Positions 43,715-52,947 are shown, numbered from the stretch's first letter. The stretch is DNA of 64,000 nt from Oscillospiraceae bacterium (GCA_017523995.1 JAFWUX010000101.1:1-64000), one strand, 5' to 3'. Numbers and translations are program-made. Notes: generated by a model from the letters alone, not told the origin.

Positions 43715-45051
43715 ACACGCCGATCTATGATTTTGCGCGGAAATACGCAGAATCCAATGCAATCCGGATGCACATGCCCGGGCACAAGGGCATCCCGCTG
43801 CTCGGCTGTGAGCCGCTCGATCTGACTGAGATCAGCGGCGCAGATGAGCTGTTTGCACCGGACGGCATTATCGCAGAGAGTGAACGCAATGCGTCCGGTG
43901 TCTTCGGCTGCCGGACGCTCTATTCTACAGAGGGCTCCTCGCTCTGCATCCGCGCGATGCTCTATCTGATTCTGCAGTATGCGGCGGCAACCGGCAGAAA
44001 GCCTGTGATCGCCGCAGGACGCAATGTGCACAAAACCTTCCTGACCGCAGCGGCGCTCCTGCGGTTCGAGATCATCTGGCTGGAGCAGTCCCCCGCTGCC
44101 TCTTATCTGACCGGCGGCATCTCAGAATCAGCGCTGCAGAAACTCAGAAATGCGCCGGAGCCGCCTGCCGCGATCTGGCTGACCGCACCGGATTATCTCG
44201 GCACGCTCGCAGATATCCGGCATGCTGCGGCGTTCTGTCATGCGCATGATATGCTGCTTGCCGTTGACGGCGCACACGGCGCATATCTGCGGTTTCTGGA
44301 GCAGTCGCTGCATCCGGTCGATCTCGGCGCCGATCTCTGCTGCACCTCTGCGCACAAAACGCTGCCTGTCCTGACCGGCGGCGCCTATCTGCATCTTGCA
44401 GACCGTGCACCGGCATATCTGCATGAAAACGCAAAAGCCGCAATGGCGCTGTTTGCAACTACAAGCCCGAGCTATCTGATTCTCGAATCGCTCGATCTCT
44501 GCAATCATTATCTGGACGGAGATTTCGCATCTGATCTCTCCGGATGCACGGCACATCTGGAACGCATCCGGCAGACGCTCCGGCAGCACGGCTGGCAGCT
44601 CTGCGGCGACGAACCGATGAAGCTGACGCTCCGGACAAAGCCCCGCGGCTATACCGGCACAGAACTCGCGGAGATTCTGCAAAAGCATCATATCTATGTT
44701 GAATTCGCCGATCCGGATTATCTTGTGATGATGCCCTCGCCGCAGAATACAGCGGCGGAGCTTGACGCAGTCTGTGCCGTGCTCTGTGAGATTCCGCAGC
44801 GTCCGGCTGTCACCGCAGAGCCTCCGCCGATCCCGCAGAACCATACGCAGGCGATGCCGCTCAGCGAGGTACTGTCGGCGCGCACAGAATCGCTGCCTGC
44901 TGCACAATGCGCGGGACGCATCTGTGCGGCATTTTCGGTATCCTGTCCGCCCGCTGTCCCGATTGTGATCTGCGGTGAACGCATCACCGATGAGGCGATC
45001 CGCTGCATGCAGTATTACGGCACCGGAACCTGCCGTGTTGTCATAGAATAA
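43711..45051 (+). CDS. Orn/Lys/Arg decarboxylase family PLP enzyme
   Basis: The 446-residue fold-type I enzyme resembles the short Firmicute amino-acid decarboxylases (SpeA/YaaO type). It opens with MHMPGHKG, has the substrate/PLP region GISESALQKL, VDGAHGAYL for PLP binding and SAHKTLPVLTGGAYL with the Schiff-base lysine. It probably makes agmatine, cadaverine or putrescine; the substrate cannot be told by eye. Its start overlaps the maturase stop by 4 bp (ATGA), so the two are translationally coupled. A strong terminator follows. Confidence 0.87.
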   Translation: MNTPIYDFARKYAESNAIRMHMPGHKGIPLLGCEPLDLTEISGADELFAPDGIIAESERNASGVFGCRTLYSTEGSSLCIRAMLYLILQYAAATGRKPVIAAGRNVHKTFLTAAALLRFEIIWLEQSPAASYLTGGISESALQKLRNAPEPPAAIWLTAPDYLGTLADIRHAAAFCHAHDMLLAVDGAHGAYLRFLEQSLHPVDLGADLCCTSAHKTLPVLTGGAYLHLADRAPAYLHENAKAAMALFATTSPSYLILESLDLCNHYLDGDFASDLSGCTAHLERIRQTLRQHGWQLCGDEPMKLTLRTKPRGYTGTELAEILQKHHIYVEFADPDYLVMMPSPQNTAAELDAVCAVLCEIPQRPAVTAEPPPIPQNHTQAMPLSEVLSARTESLPAAQCAGRICAAFSVSCPPAVPIVICGERITDEAIRCMQYYGTGTCRVVIE

Positions 45052-45056
45052 CAAAA

Positions 45057-45092
45057 CCGCGAGCCCGTGATCTTCGGGCTCGCGGCTGTTTT
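45057..45092 (+). terminator. Intrinsic terminator of the decarboxylase gene
   Basis: The 11-bp arms CCGCGAGCCCG and CGGGCTCGCGG enclose a 7-nt loop, followed by CTGTTTTA. Confidence 0.87.
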
Positions 45093-45109
45093 ATCGGGAG
45101 TTTTCAGGC

Positions 45110-46660
45110 TTACTGGTCAAGGTCAATGAACTGCACCTGACCGAATTCCGCTTCTTCGATATTGTTCGTGATATCCTTGAGTGCGGACAGAACGGAGAAG
45201 TCAATGCCGGCGGATTTCTTCGCGACTGCGATCTTGTAATCCGCTGAAACGCTGCCTGCAGGTGTATCCTGCGGTGTCAGCAGAATTGCGTGTGCGGTAT
45301 TGACCGAGTTGATCACCGTGTCATAACCCTCCTTGGAATCCTCGGAGGAGAGCACAACGATGAATTCATCCGAACCGGTGCGGTAAACCGTTCCGTTCGG
45401 GAACACCTTGCGCAGCGACTCAACCGTCGAAACAAGAATCTGGTCACCGGCATCCGTGCCGTAAAGTGCGTTGATTTTGCTGAAGCCCGCAACGTTGACA
45501 AATACAACATAGTAGCAGGAATCTTTTACCTCTCTGAGGTTCGGTGCGACCATCGAGAACGAAACGCGGTTGTCGGCGTCTGTCAGGATGTCTCTGAACA
45601 TTGCGGTGTTCAGCGATTCCTTGGTCTTTTCGGTTTTGACGATCTGCGAACTGAGCTTTTTGTTCGTCGCCTCCTGACGCTTGTTGATAAGATGGAAAAC
45701 GAGCATCAGACCAACCAGCAGAAGACCGAACACGATCAGGAACAGCAGCATGTTGTTGCTGAGGCCGTAGATCTCATTCTTTGCATCCGTAAGGAACAGA
45801 TACCAGTTGTGATCTTCGAGGTAATACCAGTTTGCGACCATGTTCACGCCGTCTTCGTCACGGTATTCAAATCTGCCGTTCTTCGGCGCCTCACCTGCAT
45901 AGGTGATCAGGTACTCGCGCGCCTGTGCAGTCAGATCGAAGATCTGCTTTTCCTTCGGCTCTCTGCCGATCATGTACTCATCAGAGTTGAACACATAGCG
46001 ATCAGTTGCAGCATCGACCAGACTGTAGCCGGAACTTTCAAGACCGGGGCTCTCGAGCTTTCTCAGGTCATTGACGAGGCCGTCCGTGAAAATGCCGAGA
46101 CCGACCAGACCGATTGCGTGATGCGCGTCATTATAGACCGCCTTGTACATCGAAATGATCTGCTTGCCGCTTGCAGGCGAGATGATGATGCCGGTGTCAT
46201 AAACACCTCTGCCGGCTTTTGTCATGCCGTCATGCAGCTCTGCAAGCGCATCCGGATCCGTTCTGGTCACCATGCCGGGCACCAGCGGATTGGTGTGTGC
46301 AAGCACGTAGGTATCCCACTTACTTGTATAGATGCCTTCCAGATACGGGATATCATCGGAGAACTTCTCGGTGTAATCCTGCGCTTCTTTTTTGAGCTTC
46401 TCATTATCAGGGTCCTCAAGCAGCGCGGAGACCTGCTTCGCATGGCTGTACGCAATCAGCGTTTTTTCCGCGTTCTCAACGTAGTTGTTGATGATCAGCG
46501 CGCGCTCGTGATTGAGCTGCGCCATCTGATCCAGCGCATTCTGCCGTGTTTTATAGGCAACCAGAGCGGAAATAGCTGTCAGCAGCAGAAGCATCAGCAC
46601 GAGCTGAATCGCAAGGATCCGGTTCATTGCTGACTTTTGTTTATTCTTTTTCTTTGCCAT
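45110..46660 (-). CDS. Transmembrane dCache sensor with degenerate GGDEF domain
   Basis: The 516-residue protein has a basic N-terminus, TM1 (about 14-36), an extracellular double-Cache-like domain (about 37-300), TM2 (about 302-323), a short coiled linker and a GGDEF-like domain (about 350-510). The domain reads TGSDEF (GSDEF at 429-433), close to the catalytic motif, but the first metal-binding aspartate is missing: the usual DxDxFK region is VNVAGFSK. It is probably a ligand-binding sensor lacking diguanylate cyclase activity. The start lies about 11 nt after GGGAG. It sits 42 bp downstream of the deaminase-like gene. Confidence 0.8.
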   Translation of the reverse strand: MAKKKNKQKSAMNRILAIQLVLMLLLLTAISALVAYKTRQNALDQMAQLNHERALIINNYVENAEKTLIAYSHAKQVSALLEDPDNEKLKKEAQDYTEKFSDDIPYLEGIYTSKWDTYVLAHTNPLVPGMVTRTDPDALAELHDGMTKAGRGVYDTGIIISPASGKQIISMYKAVYNDAHHAIGLVGLGIFTDGLVNDLRKLESPGLESSGYSLVDAATDRYVFNSDEYMIGREPKEKQIFDLTAQAREYLITYAGEAPKNGRFEYRDEDGVNMVANWYYLEDHNWYLFLTDAKNEIYGLSNNMLLFLIVFGLLLVGLMLVFHLINKRQEATNKKLSSQIVKTEKTKESLNTAMFRDILTDADNRVSFSMVAPNLREVKDSCYYVVFVNVAGFSKINALYGTDAGDQILVSTVESLRKVFPNGTVYRTGSDEFIVVLSSEDSKEGYDTVINSVNTAHAILLTPQDTPAGSVSADYKIAVAKKSAGIDFSVLSALKDITNNIEEAEFGQVQFIDLDQ

Positions 46661-46702
46661 GGTAAAATAGACTCCCTTTCCAATCAATCAATTTCAAAGC
46701 GA

Positions 46703-47299
46703 TCAGTTTTTCTTTTTGAAAAATCCAAACCGCTTTTTCTTCTCTGTCTTTTCTTCTTCCTCGTCATCATCATCCGCGGTGACGCTGAGCAGACTGTTCA
46801 CGCGATTTTTCAGCAGATTCGATTCATTGCTTGCTTCTGGCGGAAGGGGTGCGGAAACCGATGTGACACGATGCACGCTTGCCACAGGTTTAGAAACGCG
46901 CATCTTCTGATGCGCCTTAATCTGCTCACTGAATTCGGAAATCGGAACACCGCGATCCTGCATCATGATCTCACAATACATGTTGTCCATATGGAGTGCG
47001 AGAATCTGCTGCATGCAGTCATAACAAGGCAGAAGCGGAATCCCGTTCGAGATTGAAAGCAGCAGGAGTGCTTCAATGACAGATTCGCCCATGACCTGCA
47101 TATTCCGGATTGCCTCCAGCTCAGCATGGACATTCTGCCGCACACCGCCGCGCACTTCAACATGGTTCAGTCCGGTAAAAAGCCGCCCTGAGGCAGAACA
47201 CAATACACAGACTGTGTCATCCGGACCGACCGGCTCGCCGCTTTTCAGCCGCTGCATTGCAATTTCCTGTGCGCGCTGAATAATCGCATCATAGTTCAC
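46703..47299 (-). CDS. Cytidine-deaminase-like protein with acidic/basic tail
   Basis: The 198-residue protein keeps the zinc motifs of the cytidine deaminase fold: HAELEAI (58-64) and PCYDC (91-95). The last 60 residues form a linker and a charged tail, an acidic run followed by lysines and FGFFKKKN. Sequence outside the motifs is divergent, so the substrate is unlikely to be plain cytidine. The start is a GTG at 47299 with GGGTGG 8 nt upstream; another GTG at 47311 is possible. It is the first gene of a two-gene unit with the dCache/GGDEF protein. Confidence 0.72.
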   Translation of the reverse strand: MNYDAIIQRAQEIAMQRLKSGEPVGPDDTVCVLCSASGRLFTGLNHVEVRGGVRQNVHAELEAIRNMQVMGESVIEALLLLSISNGIPLLPCYDCMQQILALHMDNMYCEIMMQDRGVPISEFSEQIKAHQKMRVSKPVASVHRVTSVSAPLPPEASNESNLLKNRVNSLLSVTADDDDEEEEKTEKKKRFGFFKKKN

Positions 47300-47385
47300 A
47301 AAATTAACCACCCTTCGGCATATTAGAAAGATTGAGTGTTACATGGAATCGTCGAAAGTTGTCTGTATTGTCTTCTTATTTTATG

Positions 47386-47414
47386 ATTATACCACAATTA
47401 TCGGCAAGTGTCAA
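47386..47414 (-). promoter_or_regulatory. Consensus promoter of the deaminase-like/dCache genes
   Basis: On the minus strand TTGACA (47414-47409) and TATAAT (47391-47386) are both perfect with a 17-nt spacer; the leader is about 80 nt. Confidence 0.85.
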
Positions 47415-47628
47415 CCGCTTTTCCGCAATTAGTGAGGAAAAATGTAAAAAAATGCAGTTTATCACAATAGACATGTTCAGATTTCGGGTTATAATCGTAA
47501 GAATTTCAATCAAAAGAATGATACATCTTTTTTGCAGCAAAAATACCAGAAAAACAGTGAAACTGCTCCGTAATTGTAAACATTTTCTGAACAGATGATT
47601 TTTCACCACAAAAAGGTGATTTTACCCC

Positions 47629-47657
47629 TTGCTTTTTTTGAAAATATGTGCTATAAT
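47629..47657 (+). promoter_or_regulatory. Promoter of the two-TM protein gene
   Basis: TTGCTT (47629-47634) and an extended -10 TGC-TATAAT (47649-47657) have a 17-nt spacer. The 430-bp gap 47312-47741 is AT-rich and also holds a weaker TAGACA-N16-TATAAT element at 47468-47495; nothing else was recognised. Confidence 0.65.
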
Positions 47658-47741
47658 ATACGATATACTAGGTGTATAATGAAAATCGAACGGGATACGG
47701 TTTTCAATTTCCATATACCATAAAGAGAAGGAGTGCTTTGT

Positions 47742-48269
47742 ATGACCTACATGCTCAATGATATTGATGAGGCAATAGATCGAAAGTTTCTGGTGACGAA
47801 AAAACTGAACAATCAGGTTGAGCCGGGTACGATCGTCCATATCATGGATGCACACGGGAACAAGGACGGCTCTATCAACGTCTATTATCGTATTACCTAT
47901 ACCAAGCAGGAGTACACTGTCAAGTTTGACAATGTCAAGCAATTCTGCAAGTGGGCGCGTCCGGATAACTTCATCGCGCGCCACTATGAGAACTTCAATA
48001 TCAAAGAGATTCAGCGCTACGTGAAGGTCAAGGACAGAACCTTTACGTCCTTCTGCCTGCCGTTGATTCTTCTGGCACTGGTTTTCATCTGGCTGCTGTG
48101 CATCGTGCTGTTTGACGGCGGTACGCTTGGTATCGTGATCGGTATTGTGCTCTCGATCCTTGCTGCAGTCGCAATTACGATGGTCTATCGCAACAACAGA
48201 CAAAAAGCGCTGATCAAGTTCTATCGAAAGGTCAGTGCAAATTCCAACTGGGGCGTCAATTTCAAGTAA
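47742..48269 (+). CDS. Two-TM membrane protein of unknown function
   Basis: The 175-residue protein has a soluble N-terminal half (about 1-98, beta-rich with HIMDAHGNKDGSINVYYRITYTK-like sequence), two membrane helices (about 101-122 and 125-148) and a short basic tail. AAGGAG lies 8 nt before the ATG. It is a single-gene unit with its own promoter and terminator, inserted between two signalling operons. I do not recognise the family. Confidence 0.75.
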   Translation: MTYMLNDIDEAIDRKFLVTKKLNNQVEPGTIVHIMDAHGNKDGSINVYYRITYTKQEYTVKFDNVKQFCKWARPDNFIARHYENFNIKEIQRYVKVKDRTFTSFCLPLILLALVFIWLLCIVLFDGGTLGIVIGIVLSILAAVAITMVYRNNRQKALIKFYRKVSANSNWGVNFK

Positions 48270-48290
48270 CCCCAGCTATCATTAAAATCA

Positions 48291-48323
48291 AAGGACCGTA
48301 CCGGAACGTGCGGTCCTGTTTTT
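48291..48323 (+). terminator. Intrinsic terminator of the two-TM protein gene
   Basis: The stem GGACCGTAC/GTGCGGTCC (one G-T pair) is followed by TGTTTTTA. Confidence 0.83.
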
Positions 48324-48353
48324 ATGCCAAATTTTGGAATTGCAGAAAACAAC

Positions 48354-48388
48354 AAAGCCCTTCTCCGCTGAACGAAGAAGGGCTTTTG
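48354..48388 (-). terminator. Intrinsic terminator of the kinase operon
   Basis: The arms AAAGCCCTTCT and AGAAGGGCTTT enclose an 11-nt loop; a T-rich run follows on the minus strand. It lies directly after the GGYP-repeat gene. Confidence 0.78.
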
Positions 48389-48389
48389 A

Positions 48390-49496
48390 TTATACGCCTT
48401 TTTTGTAGTTGAAATTGTTTTTCGCAACCTTCTTGCGGGCTCTTGCATTCTTGAGCATCTCCTCTTTGGAGAGACCGGTTGCGAGCTCCTCAGCTGCATC
48501 TGCTGCTGCTGCATCGGAGTCATCAAGGAAGCTTGTGAGACGCTTCCGGTAAGCGCCGCCGCCGCCCTCAGCAAGCGTCTGAGAGACCATAGAGCTCTGC
48601 TGTACAGCGCCTGTTGCGTGTACAGAAGCGCCCATGCCCTGCTGCGGCTGGATATATGCGCTCTGCTGGGGCATATATCCCTGCTGCGGCATAAAGCCCT
48701 GCTGCGGATAGCCGCCCTGCATCGGATAGCCACCCTGCATCGGGTAACCGCCCTGCATCGGGTATCCGCCCTGCATCGGGTAACCGCCCTGCATCGGGTA
48801 GCCGCCCTGCATCGGATAGCCGCCCTGCATCGGGTAGCCGCCCTGCTGCGGATAACCGCCCTGCTGCGGATAGCCGCCCTGCTGCGGATAGCCGCCGGCG
48901 CCGAATCCGGGATAACCGCCCTGTTCGCCGTCAGCGCCAAGCGTTTTCACCTCACCCGGCGCACCGGAGGCAGGACCGTCATAGAACGGATTATTCTCAT
49001 CAATCTGCAGACCTGCAACAAACTGATTGGTTGCAGGAGCCGGCGCCTTCTCGTGTGCCGGAGCAGATTCAGCATCATCAAAGCCGCTCATGAAGTCATT
49101 GACTGCATCTGCGACAACAGCGGTCAGCGCTGATGCCGGCTTTGCCTCGTCCTCGGAGACAAGAACCGTGCACGCGGCATTGCCTGCATTCGCGAGAACA
49201 AGTCTGCTGATGCTCTTTTCAGAGGGCTCGACAACTGCATCGTCGGAAAGCCCGACTGTCACAAGACCGGTTGCAATCTGCATGCCGGAGAGTGCGGTGA
49301 CAGCCTGCGAAACGGAATCAACCACAACAGCCGTTCCATCCTCGATCCCAATACCGGTCACGCCCGCGACGACTGCATTGCGCGCTGTCTGGATCACGGT
49401 GACCGATGCCTGTTTTTGTTCTGAAAAATCGGGAAAATTCTCTCTGACGGAAGCCGCATACTTCCGCGCGAGCCCGAGAAGCTCCTTAATTTCCAT
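48390..49496 (-). CDS. GGYP(Q/M)Q-repeat protein of the TerY-P operon
   Basis: The 368-residue protein has an N-terminal globular domain (about 1-120), an Ala/Pro linker, eleven consecutive hexads GGYPQQ or GGYPMQ (residues 201-266) with looser GFMPQQ and GYMPQQ copies after, and a basic C-terminus. The N-terminal domain may be a deaminase-fold relative that lost its zinc motif: EPSEKSI takes the place of HAELEAI of the neighbouring protein, but this is a weak match. Tyr/Gly/Gln-rich repeats of this kind favour phase separation or multivalent binding. It is the last gene of the operon. Confidence 0.75.
   Translation of the reverse strand: MEIKELLGLARKYAASVRENFPDFSEQKQASVTVIQTARNAVVAGVTGIGIEDGTAVVVDSVSQAVTALSGMQIATGLVTVGLSDDAVVEPSEKSISRLVLANAGNAACTVLVSEDEAKPASALTAVVADAVNDFMSGFDDAESAPAHEKAPAPATNQFVAGLQIDENNPFYDGPASGAPGEVKTLGADGEQGGYPGFGAGGYPQQGGYPQQGGYPQQGGYPMQGGYPMQGGYPMQGGYPMQGGYPMQGGYPMQGGYPMQGGYPQQGFMPQQGYMPQQSAYIQPQQGMGASVHATGAVQQSSMVSQTLAEGGGGAYRKRLTSFLDDSDAAAADAAEELATGLSKEEMLKNARARKKVAKNNFNYKKGV
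48699..48896 (-). repeat. Eleven 18-bp tandem coding repeats ([12 protein letters not shown])
   Basis: Three GGYPQQ, seven GGYPMQ and one GGYPQQ units stand head to tail. The DNA copies are nearly identical, indicating recent expansion or homogenisation, so copy number probably varies between strains. Confidence 0.95.
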
Positions 49497-49540
49497 TCCT
49501 ATTCAATTCCTTCCTAAAATAAAATGAAATAAATCAGGAT

Positions 49541-50452
49541 TCAGGTATTCCTCAGCGCAGCAAGGCGCTGTGCCTTCCGTTCTGCGGCATGTGCCTTTCT
49601 GTCTGCGACCTCTGCCTTCAGCATCGGTACTTTTTCCTGCAGAAGATCCAGGTCACAGATGCATGCAAGGGAGATATCATCCTCTGTGCCGTAGTGGGAG
49701 CGCTTCGTCAGGTTCTTTTTGACAGACTGGGCAAATGCTTCCAGATTATCAAGCTGGCTCGTGATAATGAGATGATATTCCAGGAAATCATCCTCATTGC
49801 TGAAAGAAGTATAAAGACCATCTGACGACGCATACATCGCGATCGCCTTTTTATTTTCAACATAGAAGCTGTTGAACATGGATGCGGCGTTACTGTTGCA
49901 CATGGATGCCGTCATATTTGCCGGCGCAGATTCATCGTACACCATCGGCATGACCGGCACACCGTCCTCATAGATCGCGACAAGGCTGCCGTCACCGATC
50001 TGGAGTCCGAACTGGAAACCGCGTCCGCAGACAGCAACAACCAGAGTTGTGCCGTAATAGGACTCAGGCGGAATCTCCTTGAACTCCTCTTTTGTAAACT
50101 TCTGCATTTCTGCAAGTCTGACCGGATTATTGGCAAGATGCTCCTGTACGTGGGCATTCCAGTTGGCGATGATCTGTTTTTTCATATTTTTCAGGATCAT
50201 CTTATGGTTCTTCGGAAAATTCTGCTCAAAGCCTTCCGGATCCGCATAGAAATGCCGGAGTGTTTCAAGAGCAGACTCCACCGCAAACTGCGATCCCAAA
50301 TGACTCCTGAAATACTTTTTGCTGCCATGACCGTCGGCAATTACAGCGACAGAGTAATGCTCATTCACCTCATATGCCGAATGGTCCTGACAGACCAGTC
50401 CGCTGGTTTCGTGGCTCGCGCCAATGACAGAATGGCTGAAACCGCCGAACAT
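49541..50452 (-). CDS. PP2C-family protein phosphatase (TerY-P triad)
   Basis: The 303-residue protein has the PP2C metal motifs: D23 in CQDHS, D40 in VIADGHGS, the IGDGSL segment near 178, SSDGL near 234 and EDDISLA near 260. It would remove phosphate from Ser/Thr, presumably reversing the kinase encoded two genes upstream. The C-terminal 45 residues are a charged Ala/Arg/Lys helix. AAGGAGG lies 9 nt before the ATG. Confidence 0.88.
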   Translation of the reverse strand: MFGGFSHSVIGASHETSGLVCQDHSAYEVNEHYSVAVIADGHGSKKYFRSHLGSQFAVESALETLRHFYADPEGFEQNFPKNHKMILKNMKKQIIANWNAHVQEHLANNPVRLAEMQKFTKEEFKEIPPESYYGTTLVVAVCGRGFQFGLQIGDGSLVAIYEDGVPVMPMVYDESAPANMTASMCNSNAASMFNSFYVENKKAIAMYASSDGLYTSFSNEDDFLEYHLIITSQLDNLEAFAQSVKKNLTKRSHYGTEDDISLACICDLDLLQEKVPMLKAEVADRKAHAAERKAQRLAALRNT

Positions 50453-50503
50453 CGCAACAGTCCTCCTTATAAAATGAAATAATAGCGCGGATAACCGGCA
50501 GGA

Positions 50504-51505
50504 TTACCAGCCGGTATCCAGAGAGATCGCATCCGAATCGCCGAGATTCGTCATGGAATCCTGAATCTGCTGACCGAGCAGCTTCTGCTTTGCAGCGCGG
50601 ACTTCCTCCTCGCTCAGCTCATGGTTGACGTCATCAGAGAGCGTCATACTCTTGCTGCCGATCTGTGCAGAGGTGACAGCAATGATCTTGATCATCTGTG
50701 CGAGCTGACCGCCGGAGTATGCGTGAACAACCGTATCCTTCGAGCCGGTGAACTCCTCGAGCATCTCATCATTTGCTTCGCTGCCGATACCGAGCGCAGC
50801 CTTGAGGCCGAACTTATACCAGCTGTTCTGTCTGAGCTCCTCGAGTGCCTCCTTGTAGTCATCCGACGGATAACCGTCAGTCATCAGGAAGATGACCGGC
50901 GCAAAGGAGAGCGACGGCGAATTCAGGAAGCTGTTGCGGGACATTCTCGCAGAAAGCTCGCGGAACGCTTCGCCCATGTTCGTCACACCGTCCGCACGCA
51001 GACGGGTCCACTCAAAGTCCTCGATCAGGATCGGCTCGTTGTACATCCAGCGAACCTGTGTGCCGAAGGTCAGAACTGCGACCTTGACATCGGTATCCGC
51101 CTCGCCGACTCTGCGAATCTCGGGGATCAGCTCCTCCATAACGGTATTGAGCTCACCGATCTTCTTGCCGACCATGCTGCGCGAGGTGTCGATCAGGAAG
51201 AAGATGACAAGGCTCTTCTTCGAGACGCTCGTTGCGCTCAGCGGATCGTCATCATCAAAATCGAGCAGATCATCGGCAGCATCGACAACCGGCTTTGCAG
51301 CCGCCTTTGCCTCTTTGACTGCCTGCTGCGCGGTCTTCTTTGCCGGAGCGGCAGCCTGATCTGCAGCTGCTGCAAGCCCCTCCAGCGAGGATGCAGCAGC
51401 GCCGGAAGCCTGCTTCATCAGATTTGCAGCAGCCTCCTCGATCGCTTTCGCTTTCGCCTGTGCAGTGGTTTCTGCACCTGCAGCGCCTTTCTTTTCATTG
51501 CTCAT
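50504..51505 (-). CDS. TerY-like von Willebrand factor A protein
   Basis: The 333-residue protein has an Ala/Lys-rich N-terminal extension (about 1-80, helical), an acidic patch, then a vWA domain (about 97-290) with an intact MIDAS: DTSRS (106-110), the DGVTNMGEA threonine and MTDGYPSDD. This resembles TerY of tellurite-resistance type stress systems. It lies between the kinase and PP2C genes, the layout called the TerY-P triad. GGGAG precedes the start. Confidence 0.88.
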   Translation of the reverse strand: MSNEKKGAAGAETTAQAKAKAIEEAAANLMKQASGAAASSLEGLAAAADQAAAPAKKTAQQAVKEAKAAAKPVVDAADDLLDFDDDDPLSATSVSKKSLVIFFLIDTSRSMVGKKIGELNTVMEELIPEIRRVGEADTDVKVAVLTFGTQVRWMYNEPILIEDFEWTRLRADGVTNMGEAFRELSARMSRNSFLNSPSLSFAPVIFLMTDGYPSDDYKEALEELRQNSWYKFGLKAALGIGSEANDEMLEEFTGSKDTVVHAYSGGQLAQMIKIIAVTSAQIGSKSMTLSDDVNHELSEEEVRAAKQKLLGQQIQDSMTNLGDSDAISLDTGW

Positions 51506-51550
51506 AACTCAGATTCTCCCTTTCATGTTATGCAATCATATTGCATGGCA

Positions 51551-52894
51551 TCACAGCGATGCCGTTACTTCACCGAAATTGATGACAAGCCCCTGCCAGA
51601 CAGGGAAACCCTTTCCGGGCGGAATATCATAGAAGTCGCCGTCCGGCATTTTGACACTCCATGTTTTGTTCGACATGTTCTTGAAGCCAAGCACACCGGG
51701 CTTCAGACGGTTTTCGACGAGCTCGCCGGCAATGGTCTGGAAGTCCTCGGAATCCGGATCAATCTCGCATTCATAAAACACGCAGCCGAGATAGAGCGGC
51801 ATACGGTTCTTGCGGTTGCTGAATTTCAGCGTATCGAAGATCGTGCCGCACTGCGGGCATTTGAATGACTTGGAATCCGGCTGTTTGAACGTCGAGCAGA
51901 AGTTGGTTCTGCCACAGCTGCACTGAATGATCTCAGAGCGCAGGCGGATAAAGATCTTCTGCCATTCGTTCTCAATGATGCGCTTGTTCGGATCGGAGAT
52001 ACCCAGCGTAAAGGAGCGGATGAACGCATCCTTGACGTAATCCGGATAGATCCGCCAGAACTTGATGACATTATCGTGAATACCGCGGACAGGACGGTTG
52101 CTCGCATTATCGGGATCATAAATAAAGACCGCGTTCTGTCCGTAGTGCTTCAGCTCAGAGGATTCGGTCAGGCAGACATCTCTGACGACCTTTTCGCCTT
52201 CCATCGGGTCGCCGCGGAAGAGCAGTTTGAAAAGCACAACCGCAAGCGAGTATTTATCCGTCTGGACATTCGGTTTTGCTACACCGCGGACAACCTCCGG
52301 CGCCATATAGCCGGGTTTGCCGCCGATGCCGAAGTTGCTGCCGTCCGGTGCGATGTTATCGCAGTCGCAGACGAGCACGGCGCCGGTATCCATATTAATG
52401 AAGAAGCCGCCGTCATTGAGGTCCTGATAGCTCTTGCCGGCGCGGTGAAGCTGCCGGAAAGCGTTGACAATATTGATCACGGCAGTCACCATTGCGTAAA
52501 GGCTGGTGAACCGGACCGGTGTCTTTGTGGATCTGCCCGTGAGCGGATTCACAGAAAGTTTATAGGTGTTGAGGATATCGACGAAGGAATCGAAGCTTTC
52601 GGGCTTCAGCTCCATGAGGTAGCCGAAGGTGCCGTCCTCGGTCTCCTTTGTCAGATATTTCGGCCACAGGAACTTGTTGCTCGGCGGGCCGTCGCTGATA
52701 TTGTTCTGGATATTCTTGCGGAACGCCTTGGGGTTCTTCATCTTGTCGATGTCATACCATTTCAGCGCCCACTTCATGCCGTTATAGCGGACAACGTAGA
52801 CAGTACCCTGTCCGCCGCTGCCGATCACACCGAGAACCTCAGCCTTTCCGCCGTATTCCATTTCGACTTCCTGGCCGATCGAAAGCTCTACCAT
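51551..52894 (-). CDS. Atypical protein kinase with zinc ribbon (TerY-P triad)
   Basis: The 447-residue protein has a kinase domain (about 15-315): Gly loop GSGGQGTVYVV (25-35), ATP lysine K45, catalytic loop YQDLNDGGF with D158 in place of the HRD type, and metal aspartate D177 in CDCDN instead of DFG. A zinc ribbon follows (C325, C327 or C333, C346, C349), then a beta-rich C-terminal domain (about 365-447), possibly FHA-like. This is the architecture of TerY-P kinases. GGAGG lies 10 nt before the start. The kinase should be active, since Lys, Asp and metal Asp are all present. Confidence 0.85.
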   Translation of the reverse strand: MVELSIGQEVEMEYGGKAEVLGVIGSGGQGTVYVVRYNGMKWALKWYDIDKMKNPKAFRKNIQNNISDGPPSNKFLWPKYLTKETEDGTFGYLMELKPESFDSFVDILNTYKLSVNPLTGRSTKTPVRFTSLYAMVTAVINIVNAFRQLHRAGKSYQDLNDGGFFINMDTGAVLVCDCDNIAPDGSNFGIGGKPGYMAPEVVRGVAKPNVQTDKYSLAVVLFKLLFRGDPMEGEKVVRDVCLTESSELKHYGQNAVFIYDPDNASNRPVRGIHDNVIKFWRIYPDYVKDAFIRSFTLGISDPNKRIIENEWQKIFIRLRSEIIQCSCGRTNFCSTFKQPDSKSFKCPQCGTIFDTLKFSNRKNRMPLYLGCVFYECEIDPDSEDFQTIAGELVENRLKPGVLGFKNMSNKTWSVKMPDGDFYDIPPGKGFPVWQGLVINFGEVTASL

Positions 52895-52947
52895 GCGAAT
52901 CTGTCCTCCTGTAATGTAATCATGTCCGCTGCAATGCGGTCAGCTGC

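Noticed and set aside
47468..47625. Second small RNA with TAGACA-N16-TATAAT promoter and a CACC/GGTG hairpin
   Set aside because: The hairpin stem is only four to five pairs and the T run is short; AT-rich DNA gives such matches by chance.
48699..48896. CRISPR-like short repeats
   Set aside because: The 18-bp units are in-frame codons of a GGYP-repeat protein without spacers.
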